Shown: positions 1-11,551 of the stretch, one piece after another
How the letters are laid out: each line of letters begins with the position of its first letter
How positions within the stretch are numbered: position 1 is the first letter of the stretch
The notes under the pieces: generated by a model
What the model was told of the DNA's origin: nothing
What the model saw: the letters and a program-made list of their open reading frames with translations, nothing else
Databases searched by the model: none
Made by a program: the position numbers and the translations under genes
NCBI RefSeq assembly: GCF_000208745.1
Contig: NC_030856.1
Span: 1,471,659-1,535,658, forward strand
Origin: Theobroma cacao
Taxonomy: Eukaryota > Streptophyta > Magnoliopsida > Malvales > Malvaceae
Direction: 5' to 3'
Length of the DNA: 64,000 bases

Positions 1-448
1 ATAAAGTAAAAATAAAAAAGATTTGAAAAAGAAAAAGAGGTGAGGAGAAATTTAAAAATTAAAATAAAATTGAGTAAGGCTTATGAGATCAATTTATTAT
101 TATATATATTTTAAAAAATATATATAATAAATAAATAAATTTAAAAATTTTGGAGACAAGACACACTGCTCTCCACCCCTTCCTGTTTGTATGGGATTTT
201 GCGCAAGGAAGATGCTACTGATGGATTAAGTTGAAAACAGGACACCAATAAACAAAAGAACACTAAGATTAAGATTCAACGAAACAGTTTTGGAAATACA
301 TGATGTCTGATAGTTATAATGAGAAACTGATATAAGATTAAGATTCAAACAAAACAGCAACTCAAAAGTCCATGATCATATATCAAAAGGATTTGCTTAT
401 ACCACATGATGATGCTGATGATGATGATGAAGATACCGATTTCATCCA
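1..448. other. AT-rich flank of B3-like copy A1
   Basis: No gene seen. From about 220 the sequence is the 3' flank of the B3-like gene and matches 16565-16890 with many point differences. A short GAT-rich run at 406-436 corresponds to the much longer GAT microsatellite at 16756-16878. Confidence 0.5.
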
Positions 449-730
449 TCACCGCACTTGGATCTTGTAGTTGCCATCATCGTCACGGTAAAGGGTTACA
501 ATAGAACCAACGCTATAGTCGCCGATGAATTCTTTCCACTCTCTTCCCCGAATAATACAGGATGATTCCCCATGAACCTCGAACTCGAAAACCATGCATC
601 TGTTTTCACTTTTAACGATCAATTGTGAGTTCTGTCTGGGAAGCAGATGGAGACTTGCCTCTGTATTGCTAATCATCAAGCCTTTCTCTTTATCCTTTCT
701 AGTAAGGCTCTTCTCAAAGACTCTCGCCAT
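449..730 (-). CDS. Small B3-like domain protein, copy A1
   Basis: Intact 93-residue ORF with no intron. The protein is essentially one domain: an LTRKDKEKGL segment near the start, a hydrophobic core around HLLP, a GREWKEFI block near residue 63 and a closing VTLYRDDDGNYKI strand. This order (LT..D, basic turn, G.EW..F, G..V.LY) resembles the plant B3 DNA-binding fold, so the likely role is a nuclear DNA-binding protein, but assignment rests on pattern only. B3 proteins are usually much longer; this one has nothing outside the domain. The ATG is the same in all A-type copies. Related copies lie at 1520-1620 (truncated) and 16900-17181 (one nonsense codon), and a second lineage at 11552 and 20816. 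Expression is unknown. Confidence 0.55.
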   Translation of the reverse strand: MARVFEKSLTRKDKEKGLMISNTEASLHLLPRQNSQLIVKSENRCMVFEFEVHGESSCIIRGREWKEFIGDYSVGSIVTLYRDDDGNYKIQVR

Positions 731-1059
731 CGCAGAGCTTGCAGCAGCAAATAATTTGGTGCAAATCTCAATATGAGTTTCTTTGGTGAAATCTCAATAC
801 GAGTTGCTTTAGTGGACATGCTGACGAGGTTCTCGTAAAGAGGGAGTCTTAGTTAGGTAAGGTCATCTTACTGTAAGCTCATTGTACAAATAAATCTCAG
901 ACATTGACTTATATAACTGACAAAACGGATGAACTCTATCCTTATCGATGGGTTATTATACAAGAGTTTAATCACCTTACGATAAGATCAACTGTTACTA
1001 GACACCGCCCACGCCGGTCACCGACCACTGAATAAGTAAAAATTTAATTTTGGGGTTTC

Positions 1060-1510
1060 TGTGTTTTCTTTTTAAGATATCATACTCCAAATTCGTTTAA
1101 TTAAAAAAAATATCTGAACTTTATCAAAATTACAATAAAATCATAAAATATTATTAAAAATTGAATCCAATATAGCACTATATGCTAATTATATGAATCA
1201 ATTAAATAGCCGGTTAAATAACAAAAAGTCAAATAAAAAAATTAATTCTATATTTATTAGTTTATAAAAAAGGAAATTAATTAAGATGACAAATGGTATT
1301 GTTGAAGATAAAAGAGGATAAAGATTTGAATTTTTCAAATTATAAAATTTTAAAATATTATAAATATAATATTAATATATATATAATATCAAATTCAGGT
1401 TTAAAGTTATACATAAAACTTATTTGAACCCAAGTCAGATATTAAAAGTGTTACCTAAATCCGTCTCATAATCAAATTTAGTTAGCTAAACCCTATATTA
1501 CCTATGTTAT
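1060..1510. repeat. Duplicated AT-rich segment (paralogue at 17840-18275)
   Basis: No gene. This stretch aligns by eye with 17840-18275 over several hundred bases, including the shared phrases around 1075-1110 and 1285-1330. Its right part (about 1365-1510) also matches the two flanks of the Helitron-like insertion at 2001-4050, so it serves as an uninterrupted version of that site. Confidence 0.6.
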
Positions 1511-1519
1511 CAAATTTAG

Positions 1520-1620
1520 TTCTGTCCGGGAAGCAGATGGAGACTTGCCTCTGTATCGCTAATCATCAAGCCCTTCTCTTTATCCTTTCTGGTAAGGCTC
1601 TTCTCCAAGACTCTAGCCAT
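1520..1620 (-). pseudogene. Truncated B3-like gene, copy A2
   Basis: Reading leftwards from the ATG at 1620-1618, the first 34 codons match copy A1 with a few substitutions. Similarity stops abruptly at 1520, where unrelated AT-rich sequence begins and a stop codon follows. About two thirds of the domain is lost, so it cannot fold as the full-length copies do. The upstream flank (1621-1960) remains similar to the flank of copy A3 at 17182-17510, so the break is on the 3' side only. Confidence 0.75.
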
Positions 1621-2000
1621 CGCAGGGCTTGCAGCAGCAAAGAATTTGGTAGCAATCTTAATGTGAGTTTTTTCTATTGACATGCTGCAGTTGCTCTCGT
1701 AAAGAGAGAGTGTTACAGTTAGGTAAGGTCATTGTACTGTAAGCTCGTTGTACAAATAAATCTCAGACGTTGACGTATATAACTGACAAAAGGGCTTAAT
1801 ACTATTCTTATTGATGGGTTATTATACAAGAGTTTAATCACCTTACGACAAGATCAAATGTTACTAGACACCGCCCAAGTCGGTCGTACATTTGTTGACA
1901 AATGTTACGATAAGGCCACCTTACGATGACAGAGGGTAAAGATTTGAATTTTACTAATTATAAATTTTTAAAATATCATAAAATATAATATTAATATATA

Positions 2001-4050
2001 TCTATAATATATATAAAAGTAAGATATTTTAATTTTTTTTAATTTGTTTCAATTGAGTTTTCAATTGAATGACAAATGTCATTCAATTAGAACTTTATTT
2101 TATTTTTTTTTTATTGAATTAATTTTTTTTACATCTTATGTCAAAAATAAGTTATTTTTGATATATGAAGAGTTTTTTTTTAATTTTTTTATCTTTATTT
2201 ATTTTAATAAAAAAACTTAAAAATAATAATTTCTAACTTTTAATACTTAGAAGATATATTCATTTAATATTTATCAGTTACAATTTAATATTATTTTTTT
2301 TATCTATATTCTCTTATATTGCATGAACTTGAATCTATAATATATAGATATCTCTTTTATATTTAAATGTTTAAATTTTAATAAATATCCATCCAATTCA
2401 TTATATAAAAGTAGGATAATTGATTGGATTAATTAATTGACATTTGTCATTCTTAATTAAATTAATTTTTTTACACCTTATGTCAAAACTACATTGTTTT
2501 TGACATTTGAAAGGTTTTTTTTTTTCTTTTTTACTTTTACTTATTTTAGTAAAAAAATATTTGAAAACAATAATTTCTAACTTTTAATGCTTAAAAGATA
2601 AACTCATTTAATATTTATCAATTGTAATTTAATATTATTTTTTATATATATTCTCTTGCTCTGCATCAACCTGAATCTATAGTGTATAGACATATCTTTT
2701 GTACATGAATTTTTAAATTCTAACGAAATAAAAAAGTCAAAAAAACCTACTCATTTCTCAAAACACATGGCACACAGTTATTATTGAATAAATAAATCAA
2801 TTAACTCTTTTTTAGAGGTGGAGGTGGGAGGGCATATAATTGAAAAGCAATTAACTCTTTACTCAACTAATAGTTATAGGTAATTGCAAGGGAAAAGTAT
2901 ATAAACTGCAAGGAGATCTAATTATCACATTAAAAACTTTTTATCATCTTGCAAGGAGACAAAGCAATACTAAGCCTAAGATTTTAAGGCTAGCAACAAT
3001 GGTTTAGCATGTTGCGGGTGTTCTGAAGTCAAAACATATAATACTAAAAATTACTGACTATTTTATATTAATAAGATCTTTACATTATACTGTTACCTTA
3101 TATTCTATAACTGTTTATTTTAATCTGTTAATAATATATGTTATATACTTGCTCATTTCTTAATAGTTTATTAGACATGTAATAATCTTTGATAGAATTA
3201 TCGTTTTTTTTAAATAAGATCTATTTTAAATAAGATAACTAATTGGGTCAATTGGTTGTCATTCTCAATTGAATTAATTTTTGTTTACACCTTATGTCAA
3301 AGTTGCATTGTTTTTTTTACATTTGATGGGTTTTTTTTATTTTTTTTATTTTAGTAAAAAAATACTTGAAAACAATAATTTTTAATTTTTAATGTTTAGA
3401 ATATAGATTCATTTAATATTTATCAATTGCAATTTAATATTATTTTCTATTTATATCCTCTTGTTCTGCATGAACCTGAATCCATAGTATTTAGACATCT
3501 TTTTTATATATGAATGTTTAAATTATAATAAATATTCATCCAATTTATTGAATAAAATAAAAGAGTCAAGAAGGTTTATTCATTTCTTAATATACATAGC
3601 ACATAGCCATCATTGAACAAATAAATCAACTAAATTTGACAACCTTTAGCCATTCATTTTATATATAAAAGATATATTATTAGAAATTAGTAACTATTTT
3701 ATATTGATAGGATCTTTATATTATACGGTTGTTTTACATTGAACAACTGTTTATCTTAATCTGCCAATAATACATGTTATATACTCTTTTATTTCTTAAT
3801 ATTTTACTGTTTTATAATAATATATGTAGGTGTAAGTTTCCTGTAATTGAAACCAGAGCAAATAATTATTTTAAATTAATACAAGTTTATTTTTTCCTCT
3901 ATCAGTAAAAATCGAATATTCATGCAGTTGATTAATACAATATTGCTTTCTCTACAAACTTTTTTAAAATCTGCCAAATATAAATCAACTCTAACATAAT
4001 CAATATTTCATGTGATCTTGTTCGTAGCGTAGCTACGGACACCATCCTAG
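2001..4050 (+). mobile_element. Non-autonomous Helitron-like element
   Basis: Starts with TC (TCTATAATATATATAAAAG) at 2001 and ends with CTAG at 4047-4050. A short perfect palindrome, CGTAGCTACG (4028-4037), lies 9 bases before CTAG. The host base is A on the left (2000) and T on the right (4051). These are the structural hallmarks of Helitrons: 5' TC, subterminal 3' hairpin, CTRR end, insertion between A and T, no target duplication. Joining the flanks gives sequence found uninterrupted at about 1365-1510 and again at 18150-18275. No Rep/helicase ORF is present, so it would be non-autonomous. The interior has three related AT-rich units (near 2040-2400, 2400-2720 and 3230-3540) and a second repeated piece (3050-3180 and 3680-3800). 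Confidence 0.75.
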
Positions 4051-4229
4051 TATATATAATATTAAGTTCAAGTTTAAGATATCTTAAGGTCATACATAAA
4101 ACCTATATGAACCGAAGTCAGATATTAAAAGTATTACCTAAATCCGTCTCATAATCAAATTTAAGTTAGCTAAACCCTATATTATCAAATTGGTTACTTG
4201 CGAATACTCGTATAACAATAATTCGTTTA

Positions 4230-4740
4230 CGTCCCTCGAATATCATTTCATATTTTGTCACCTCATATATATTTGATTAATTGAAAAACTAAAATTTCAT
4301 TAAATATTTATAGAAAAAGGAAACATATTTTCTTTAAATACAATTTTTTTCTAAATATTTTTAAATAAAATAATAAAAAAGCAATCAATATATTCTCTAA
4401 ATTATTAAAGGATTCCACTAATTAACTGCTATAACTACTTTAAACCTCTCATAAAAAAATTATTCCTACATAATTTCAATTTAACATATTTTAATGAATA
4501 ATCCCTACACCTCTAACAAAATTGAAATTATGCAACAAATATTTTAAACATATTTTAAAAAAACACCTCTAACAAAATTTTCATGAATAATCCGTACACA
4601 TAAATTTTTATGCAACAAATAATTGAATAAACAATAATTGAGAGAATCCAACATAAATAAATTAAAAAAATAAACAAAAATAACTAAATCTGTTAAAAAA
4701 GTGTAAGTATCGAAAACTAAAATCAAATATTATTAAAAAT
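4230..4740. repeat. Duplicated AT-rich segment (paralogue at 12480-12900)
   Basis: No gene. Shared order of short matches with 12480-12900, such as the TTAATTGAAAAACTA phrase and the later CACTAATTAA and GAGAGAATCC blocks, shows a diverged duplicate. Confidence 0.5.
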
Positions 4741-4820
4741 TCAGAACCTTTGTATTAAGGTAAGAGGTAATGGAATGTTGCTGTTCAAGCTTCTACCTTC
4801 AGCTCCGCCCTTTCTAAGTA

Positions 4821-5129
4821 ATGACAAGCGGTGGCGCCAACCAGCAACAAACACTCAGCGCCAACAAAACGAGCCGTCACCTAAAAATGCTAACTGCACA
4901 CCAACGGCCCATATGCTGCGTCGAATTTTCAAACGACGGAACCCTCTTAGCTTTTGCTTCCGTCGACAAAACGCTGACTATCATGTCAGCGTCGACCCTC
5001 TCCATTACCACCGCCTCGTTGGCCACTCGGACGGTGTTTCGGACCTAGCATGGTCATCCGACGACCGCTCCCTCCGACTTCGTCTTCTGCGTCAACTTCA
5101 ATCCACAGTCGAATCTCTCCGTTCGTAGA
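4821..5129 (+). pseudogene. WDR5a-like WD40 gene fragment
   Basis: The first 64 codons read as the start of a plant WDR5a-type protein, the WD40 subunit of COMPASS-like H3K4 methyltransferase complexes: MTSGGANQQQ, a KMLTAHQRPICCVEFSNDG blade, then SVDKTLTIMSAST where the usual Trp of the W-D motif is Met. The frame then shifts by one base near 5010 and continues as HRLVGHSDGVSDLAWSSDDRSL. About 40 codons are missing before a third frame encodes DFVFCVNFNPQSN, after which homology ends. With a frameshift, an internal deletion and five missing blades it is a dead fragment. No introns are seen in the retained part and no poly(A) remains because the 3' end is absent. Confidence 0.8.
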
Positions 5130-5314
5130 CATGCAAGCAGCGAAGAATTTGACAGAAAGTTTATGCATGGGCTTGTTAAAATGCATACAATAAACCCTAC
5201 TTTCCCCAGAATCCCTTGTCTTTATTTTTACCTGAATTTCTTGTCAATCGATTATTGAGTTATTGATAGAACAAAACTAGGCCTTAATACATTAGAAAAG
5301 CAAAGAGGAGAATC

Positions 5315-5955
5315 ATGACTTCCTTGGCAGCCCTAGTTGATTTGTCTTGGTTAATGGCATTGCTGCAAGAAAAGCCAAAGTTTCATCAATCTTGCCCATG
5401 TCAATCAAGCACAAGGCAACAACCTTTCTTGCATGCTGGGGTTTTTCTCTTGATTATCAAGGTCAACAAGTTCTTCAAGGAAGTAGTTTCTCCATCTTTA
5501 GAAATGCATTCTTGATTCTTAATTATTCGATAATTACTTTTTTTTTATTTATCGTTGCTCAAATTCACGTATCGACTATTAGGAATTAAGATTTCAATAA
5601 TAAAAAATTTGTTTTACCTATTTAATATGAAATATGATAATATCAAGAATTTTGATCCAATTGTTTATATTGATCGAGACAAGCAAGAAAAGTAACAGGG
5701 AAATATGGAAGTAGTAATAGTAGTAAGAGTGGCTATAAAGGTAGCAAAAAGTGTGAAGCATGTGGATGTGAATTACAAAGTTCAACATCAAAGTACTGTT
5801 CACTTGAATGCAAGGTATGAATCATTCCCTTATATTTACTTGTACTCATATTTCTCTTTATTGTTTTTCCTTGTTTCAATTGGATTCTTTTGCAGGTTGA
5901 CAAAGAGACCAATTCCATTGTTACTTCCTACGAAGAAGAAAAGCTTTTATTTTGA
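5315..5955 (+). pseudogene. PLATZ zinc-finger pseudogene 1
   Basis: Three blocks correspond to the exons of the copy at 25957-26700. Exon 1 starts with MTSLAALVDLSWLMALLQEKPKFHQSC but a deletion removes the CKDC...CESC zinc ligands and shifts the frame. The exon 2 block (about 5560-5815) has a TAA after the QEK codons near 5692. Exon 3 (5896-5955) starts like the intact copy (VDKETNSIVTSYEEE) and then runs into KLLF and a stop contributed by the adjoining fold-back element. The splice landmarks (TGCAAG|GTATGA donor, TTTTGCAG acceptor) are still visible. Confidence 0.85.
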
Positions 5956-6320
5956 ATAAGTTTTTATTTAAGAAAATTTAAATAAAATTTTATTTTTTAT
6001 TATATTCAATCAAGTTTTTTTACTTTTATTTGAATCAAATAAATCAAATAAACTCTTATAATTAATTGTTAGCTTATCATTTTAAACCACATAGCATGCT
6101 GACATGTCATAATAGATAATAAAGAGATTTGATGACACGATCATGTGACATTTTCACTTTTTACATCAGAACTATTGGGTATAAAGTGATAAATGATATT
6201 TTAAATTAATTATAATTAATCAATAATTAATTATAAAGACTTACTTGATTCAAAATAAAAATAAAAAAATTTAATTGAACACAATAGAAAAAACTTACAT
6301 AAATAACTTTGAACAATTTA
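5952..6320. mobile_element. Fold-back (MITE-like) element, copy 1
   Basis: About 370 AT-rich bases whose ends are inverted repeats of roughly 100 bases: the left arm contains TTCAATCAAGTTTTTTTAC then GAATCAAATAA, and the right arm read in reverse has the same order. No ORF. It lies immediately after codons EEE of PLATZ exon 3. The same arrangement is seen at 9902 and 18342, so the insertion predates the segmental duplication. Exact termini and target duplication could not be fixed by eye. Confidence 0.6.
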
Positions 6321-6869
6321 GAGATTTTTTGGAGCATTATGCTTCTTCTTTTTTCTCTATACATTTGCAACAATGTCCTGAATATACTTCAGTCCCTTTT
6401 ATCTCAAAATGTATTATTTCCCCTTAACAATCCAATATCAGTAGTTAATATAATTAATAAAATGTTAATATTTTAAGATATCCATATTCATTTCCCTCAC
6501 TAATTTTATTACTTTCTAAACTCTCTCTCTTTACCCTTTATCTCTCTTTGTTACTACTCATCCATATCAATCACCACCGCCATCTGCAAAATTTAAAAGC
6601 CAACGTTAAATACGATGTGTGTACCTTGGGGGTCCCTTCTCACAACCAAAACTCCCTCCCTCTGAAAAGGGTTATGCAATGTCTGCACAGTATACTTGGC
6701 AAATACATGGAAACTTGAAAACAAGAAGCAAATAAACAGAAGTACTACTTCAACAAAAGACCTTGGGAAATACAAGATGTCTGATAGATTCGAAGGAAAA
6801 GAAAAAAAAAAACCAGTTCAAAACTTTAAAAAGATTGCATACCACCACTAAGGAGAAGGCCCTGGTTGT

Positions 6870-7012
6870 TCATATACGTGCTCCGATCTTGTAGCTGCCA
6901 TTATCATCCAGGTAAAGTTACACTGTAGCACCAGGGTCATAGTGGTGAGTAAAATCTCTCCACTCTTTCCCATGAATAATAAGCGAGTCCCCATCAACCT
7001 TGAACTCCAAAC
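6870..7012 (-). pseudogene. Truncated B3-like gene, copy B1
   Basis: C-terminal 47 codons or so of the B-type small B3-like protein (GLEFKVDGDSLIIHGKEWRDFTHHYDP onward, ending YKIGARI). One Ser codon has become TAA (GATV*LYLDD), and the upstream half is replaced by unrelated sequence beginning near 7013. The 3' flank (6590-6869) matches 11390-11551 and 20440-20815. Confidence 0.75.
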
Positions 7013-7039
7013 CAGGGTCATAGAGCACAATCCTCTCCT

Positions 7040-9190
7040 TAAATTGATTATTGATTGACTCCCTTAATTCTGCACATAATCCCTATGGCATTGCATATCC
7101 TTCTCCTTAACTCTCTCGATATTTTTGGGATTGTATTGATTTCTTTCTATTCTTCTTCACACTGTATATTCTATTTATGAGACAAACTCAATGAGAATAA
7201 ACTAAGCCATCATCATACTCTGTGCAAATTCCTCACACCCAGTTCTAAAGCTGTTGCCTGATGCAGAATATGGGGGGAGTCATTACTCACTAGTAGTTGC
7301 CGCTGATACGCAATTAGCAGCAAAACCTTAGATAGCAATTTGTGGAGAACTCTGAATTGCGCACTAGCAAACATTATACATATATATTCTCAAAATGATG
7401 AAACATTATATACCTACGTATAAGTAATTAAGTCTGTTTAAAGCTCTCTCAGATTAAGCTCTACAATTTGGTACAACTTCACAAATGTAAACATAGCCTC
7501 TAACACTGATTAACTGCACCTAGTCCCTGTGTCAAATGCCGAACTTTAATGGAAACCCGTGCAGCTGTAAATACCTCCAGTAACTTCTGTGTAGTTGATC
7601 TGGCAATTCTCGTATGACTTGAACCTGTATCATGACACCCGCACTCTAGCTAAAGAAACACACATCAAATAAAATTTCCCTCTTTGTTTTTAATTAATTA
7701 ATTAATTATTATTTTTATTATTTTTACCAAAAAAAGTTGTGATTATATATATTATGATTAGAATATCATAATAAGATACTTTGATTTTTTTTCATAATAT
7801 TTTTAAAATATTTTATAAAATTTGATTAAGCTTTTGTGTAAAAATTATTAAATAATATTTTAAAAATTAAATTAAACAAAATATATGAATATTAAAACTT
7901 GATGAGTATTTCGATTATATAAAATTTCTTTTAGATTCAGCGCCGCCTGCATTAATAACCACAGTGACCTCCTTTGTGGGCAACCAGGGTACTCGTTCCA
8001 GGATGTTTTACCTCCTTTTAGAGGNTGAGTATTTCGATTATATAAAATTTCTTTTAGATTCAGCGCCGCCTGCATTAATAACCACAGTGACCTCCTTTGT
8101 GGGCAACCAGGGTACTCGTTCCAGGATGTTTTACCTCCTTTTAGAGGGAGATATGGCGATTTCCTGAACAAAAAAGCTTTTAGCTCCAGTGTCAAACTGG
8201 AGTGTTCTTAAAGCTATGGAAAAACCAAATAAAATTGTTGAAATTATACAAATATTATATTATTGTAACATAGAAACTACGAACCAACAAATTAATCCCA
8301 TTTCTTCATGCAGACTTCTCATGTTAAGCAAGGAATCACCACCTTCCCCTCTCTCTCTCTTTCAGCTTTAGATGTGTATGTTATATGTTAGGCTTGAATT
8401 GAAGTTCTCCTATAGCTGTAATTACAAGAGCTTAATGTGATGTAATATTCTAGTATTTTTTCTGGTGTAACATGACCTGCACCAACTTTCAAGTTGGTCA
8501 CAATTATATAAATGCATGTATTGTATTTTGTTGTTAATTATATACATGTAATTTACAGCGGTAAGTTCCTTTATAATTATTATTATTATTATTATTTATA
8601 GTATATTGAAAGTTTTTGCAAGTGCCAAAGATTGCTTTAGGCACACGAATATACGCAATCACCAGCTAGGAGAAAATTTTGGATAATGAAATCGTTTCAG
8701 TAGCCTGCACGTTTCTGAAAGTATATTTGCTCTCTTAAAACCCCCCTCATCATCGCCAAAGATGATCTGATAATGTAGCTTTTTTGGATCAAATGGCTGA
8801 CAGGCAAGCAACTGTAGGAGGTGGAAAAAGAACATGACCGTGGAAAATCATAATCCTTCACGTAAGTAACGTACCATAGCCGACATTGAGAGGTTATGGA
8901 TAATATTAAAGGGTTTCCATCTTTCATGTGTTTCGAGAGCTTCATTCAGAAGCCACGCAACAAGAAGAAACTTCTTTGTTAAGCTTTCAACTTTAACGTA
9001 TGGCTTAGGGTTTTTTATTATTATTATTTTGAGGTGGACTTTGTCAAGATGTGCTATGTTCCCGTTTGAAGAACGTCTTTTTGTTTCCCAGATTCCCTTA
9101 TCTTTATTTTTACGTAAATTTCTTGTCAATCGATTATTGAGTAATTGACAGAACAAAACTAGCCCCTAATACATTAGAAAAGCAAAGAGG
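7040..9190. other. Gene-poor region with duplicated flank and an assembly-type repeat
   Basis: No credible gene. The segment 7240-7620 matches 21840-22090. There is an exact tandem copy with an N at 7903-8147 (separate entry) and a short ATT run near 8575-8597. From about 9080 the sequence becomes the 5' flank of PLATZ pseudogene 2. Short ORFs here have no recognisable motifs. Confidence 0.5.
7903..8147. repeat. Identical 122-bp direct repeat separated by one N
   Basis: Positions 7903-8024 and 8026-8147 are identical as far as I can read, and the only base between them is the N at 8025. Perfect identity next to an ambiguous base, in a region where true duplicates are visibly diverged, points to two overlapping contig ends placed side by side rather than a biological duplication. 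Confidence 0.8.
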
Positions 9191-9196
9191 AGAATC

Positions 9197-9900
9197 ATGA
9201 CATCCTTGGCAGCCCTGCTTGATTTGTCTTGGTTAATGGCATTGCTGCAAGAAAAGCCAAGTTTCATCAATCTTGCCCAGGTCAATCAAGCACAAGGCAA
9301 CAACCTTTCTTGTGCAAAGATTGCATACTGGGTTTTTTCTTTTGTGAAAGTTGCAAGAGCTACTCTCTTGATCATCAAGGTCAACAGGTTCTTCAAGTGA
9401 TAGTTTCTCCAGATTTAGAAGTGCATTCTTGGTTTTTAATTATTTGATAATTATTTTTTTATTTCTTTTGATCAGGAGTTCAAATTTACATACCAACAAT
9501 TAGAAATTAATATTTCGATAATAAAAAATTTGTTTTACTTATTCAATATAAAATATGATAAGACCAAGAATTTTGATCCGATTGTTTATACTGTTCGAGA
9601 GACACAAGAAAAGCCGCATGGAAGTCAAGCATGAAAGTAGTAATAGTAGTAAGTCAAGCATGAAAGTAGTAATAGTAGTAAGGGTGGCTATAAATGTAGC
9701 AAAGAGTGTGAAGCATGTGGATGTGAATTACAAAGTTCAACATTAAAGTACTGTTCAACGCAAGGTATGAATCATTCCCTTATATTTACTTGTACTCATA
9801 TTTCTGTGTATTGTTTTTCCTATTTTCAATTGGATTCTTTTGCAGGTTAGCTAAGAGACCAATTCCATTATTATTTCCTATGAAGAAGAAAAGTTTTTAT
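9197..9900 (+). pseudogene. PLATZ zinc-finger pseudogene 2
   Basis: Same start as the intact PLATZ copy (MTSLAALLDLSWLMALLQEKP), then a one-base deletion in the codons for KFHQ shifts the frame, although the CKDC...CESC coding region is still readable in the next frame. The exon 2 block (about 9480-9766) carries an internal duplication of a 33-base AGTCAAGCATGAAAGTAGTA-type phrase near 9625-9680. The last zinc-ligand segment has lost bases. Exon 3 begins after TTTTGCAG near 9846 and joins fold-back copy 2. Confidence 0.85.
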
Positions 9901-9901
9901 T

Positions 9902-10265
9902 TTGAATAAGTATTTATTCAAGAAAATTTAAATGAATTTTTATTTTTTATTACATTTAATTAAGTCTCTTTACTTTTATTTTGAATCAAATAAACTCTTA
10001 TAAATAACAGTTGGTTTGTCATTTTAAGTCACCTGGTATGCTGACATGTCATAATGGATAATAAAGAGGTATAATAATATGGTCATATGGTATTTTCACT
10101 TCTCACATCAGAATCTTTGGGTATAAAATGATAAATAATATTTTAAATTAATTACAATTAATTAATTATTAGTCATAAAACTTACTTGATTTAAAATAAA
10201 AATAAAGAAATTTAATTGAATACAACAGAAGAATAAAAGCTTATTTAAATAACCTTGAATAATTT
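9902..10265. mobile_element. Fold-back (MITE-like) element, copy 2
   Basis: Same AT-rich inverted-repeat element as at 5952, again directly after the PLATZ exon 3 stub. The adjoining region 10266-11400 is part of the larger duplicate of 18716-20340. Confidence 0.6.
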
Positions 10266-11400
10266 AGAAATTTTTTGAAGCATTATGCTTTTTTTTCCTT
10301 TATACGTTTTGCAACAATGTCCTAAATATACTTCAGTCCCTTTTATCTCAAAACGTATTATTTACGCTTAACAATTCAATATCAATAGTTAAATATAGTT
10401 AATAAAATGTTAATATTTTAAAATATCCATATTCATTTCCATCACTAATTTTTTACTTTTTAAATTCTCTCTCTTTACACCTTATATCTCTTTGTCACTT
10501 CTCATCAATATCAATCACAACCCCATCTGTAAAATTTAACGATAGTAAGTGATAGATTGAACTTCAATCAAGCTCTTGTGAGATTAATTTTAAATTTAAA
10601 ATGTTTTAAGGTAAAATGTTATAAAATTTTTGTTATTATTATTGATAAAAAATTGTAAATTTATTAAATTTTCGTCATCATTGTTGAAAATTTTACTATA
10701 TGATGTTAATGTCTAGGAGATAATGATTTTGAGTTTGTAATCATAGTGGTGTGTAAAATTCGAAGGAGGAAGAGATCAAGTCGGGAAAGATAGGGGAAGA
10801 AAAAGAAAGGAATTATTATGTTTTGCTAACAGAACAAGAGAAGAGGAAAAGAAAAAAGGAAGGAATAATGAGAAAATGATTAAAAAATTATACCTAATTA
10901 AATTAAAATATTATTACTTAATTTTTTATACCCCATATGTTTGCTGTTTTCTTTTTCCAATTCGCCCAGACAAGCAAATAGAGCAAGCGCTTAATACAAC
11001 ACTACCAAGCGCATTTTGTCTCACGTGCATGGATGGTGTCTTTATCCCGCGCTTAATGATTTCTTTGTTATTAATAATAAACAATATTACGTAATCATTT
11101 TTTGTTTCACAAAAGGTGAGGGTATTAAATTTTTAATTAATTTTTTTGTAAAAAAATCATAAGAACTCTTTTCACAGAAAGCGTAGCTGGCCAAATTAGA
11201 TACACGTTGCATTATGGCATTTTACGGCTGGTCTTTGCATGCAAACAGTGACATCAACTGTGGGTTTGCCCTGCTTCCCACGATACCATCTGCTTGGCCT
11301 TGGCTAAAAGTAGTTTCTGGCATCCAAAAAAGCTTAGAAGATCATTATTAAACGTATCCTTTTGGATTGCAGTGACCACTTTCCGAAACAAATTAAAACT
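10266..11400. repeat. Segmental duplicate of 18716-19640 plus 20121-20340
   Basis: No gene. It aligns over its length with the two halves of the downstream copy, including the CCCAGACAAGCAAATAGAGC stretch at about 10966-10985. The homologous downstream copy is interrupted by the SMAP1-like insert, so position 11191-11215 is the empty site for that insertion. Confidence 0.75.
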
Positions 11401-11551
11401 ACTTCAACAAATAAACAGAAGTACTACTTCAACAAAAGACCTTGGGAAATACAAGATGTCTGATAGATTCAAAGGAGAAGAAAAAAAAAAAAAACCAGTT
11501 CAAAACTTTAAAAAGATTGCCTACCACCACTAAGGAGATGGCCCCGGTTGT

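Noticed and set aside
7872..8195. 107-codon minus-strand ORF
   Set aside because: It runs through the N and the suspected misassembled direct repeat, and its length comes from that duplication.
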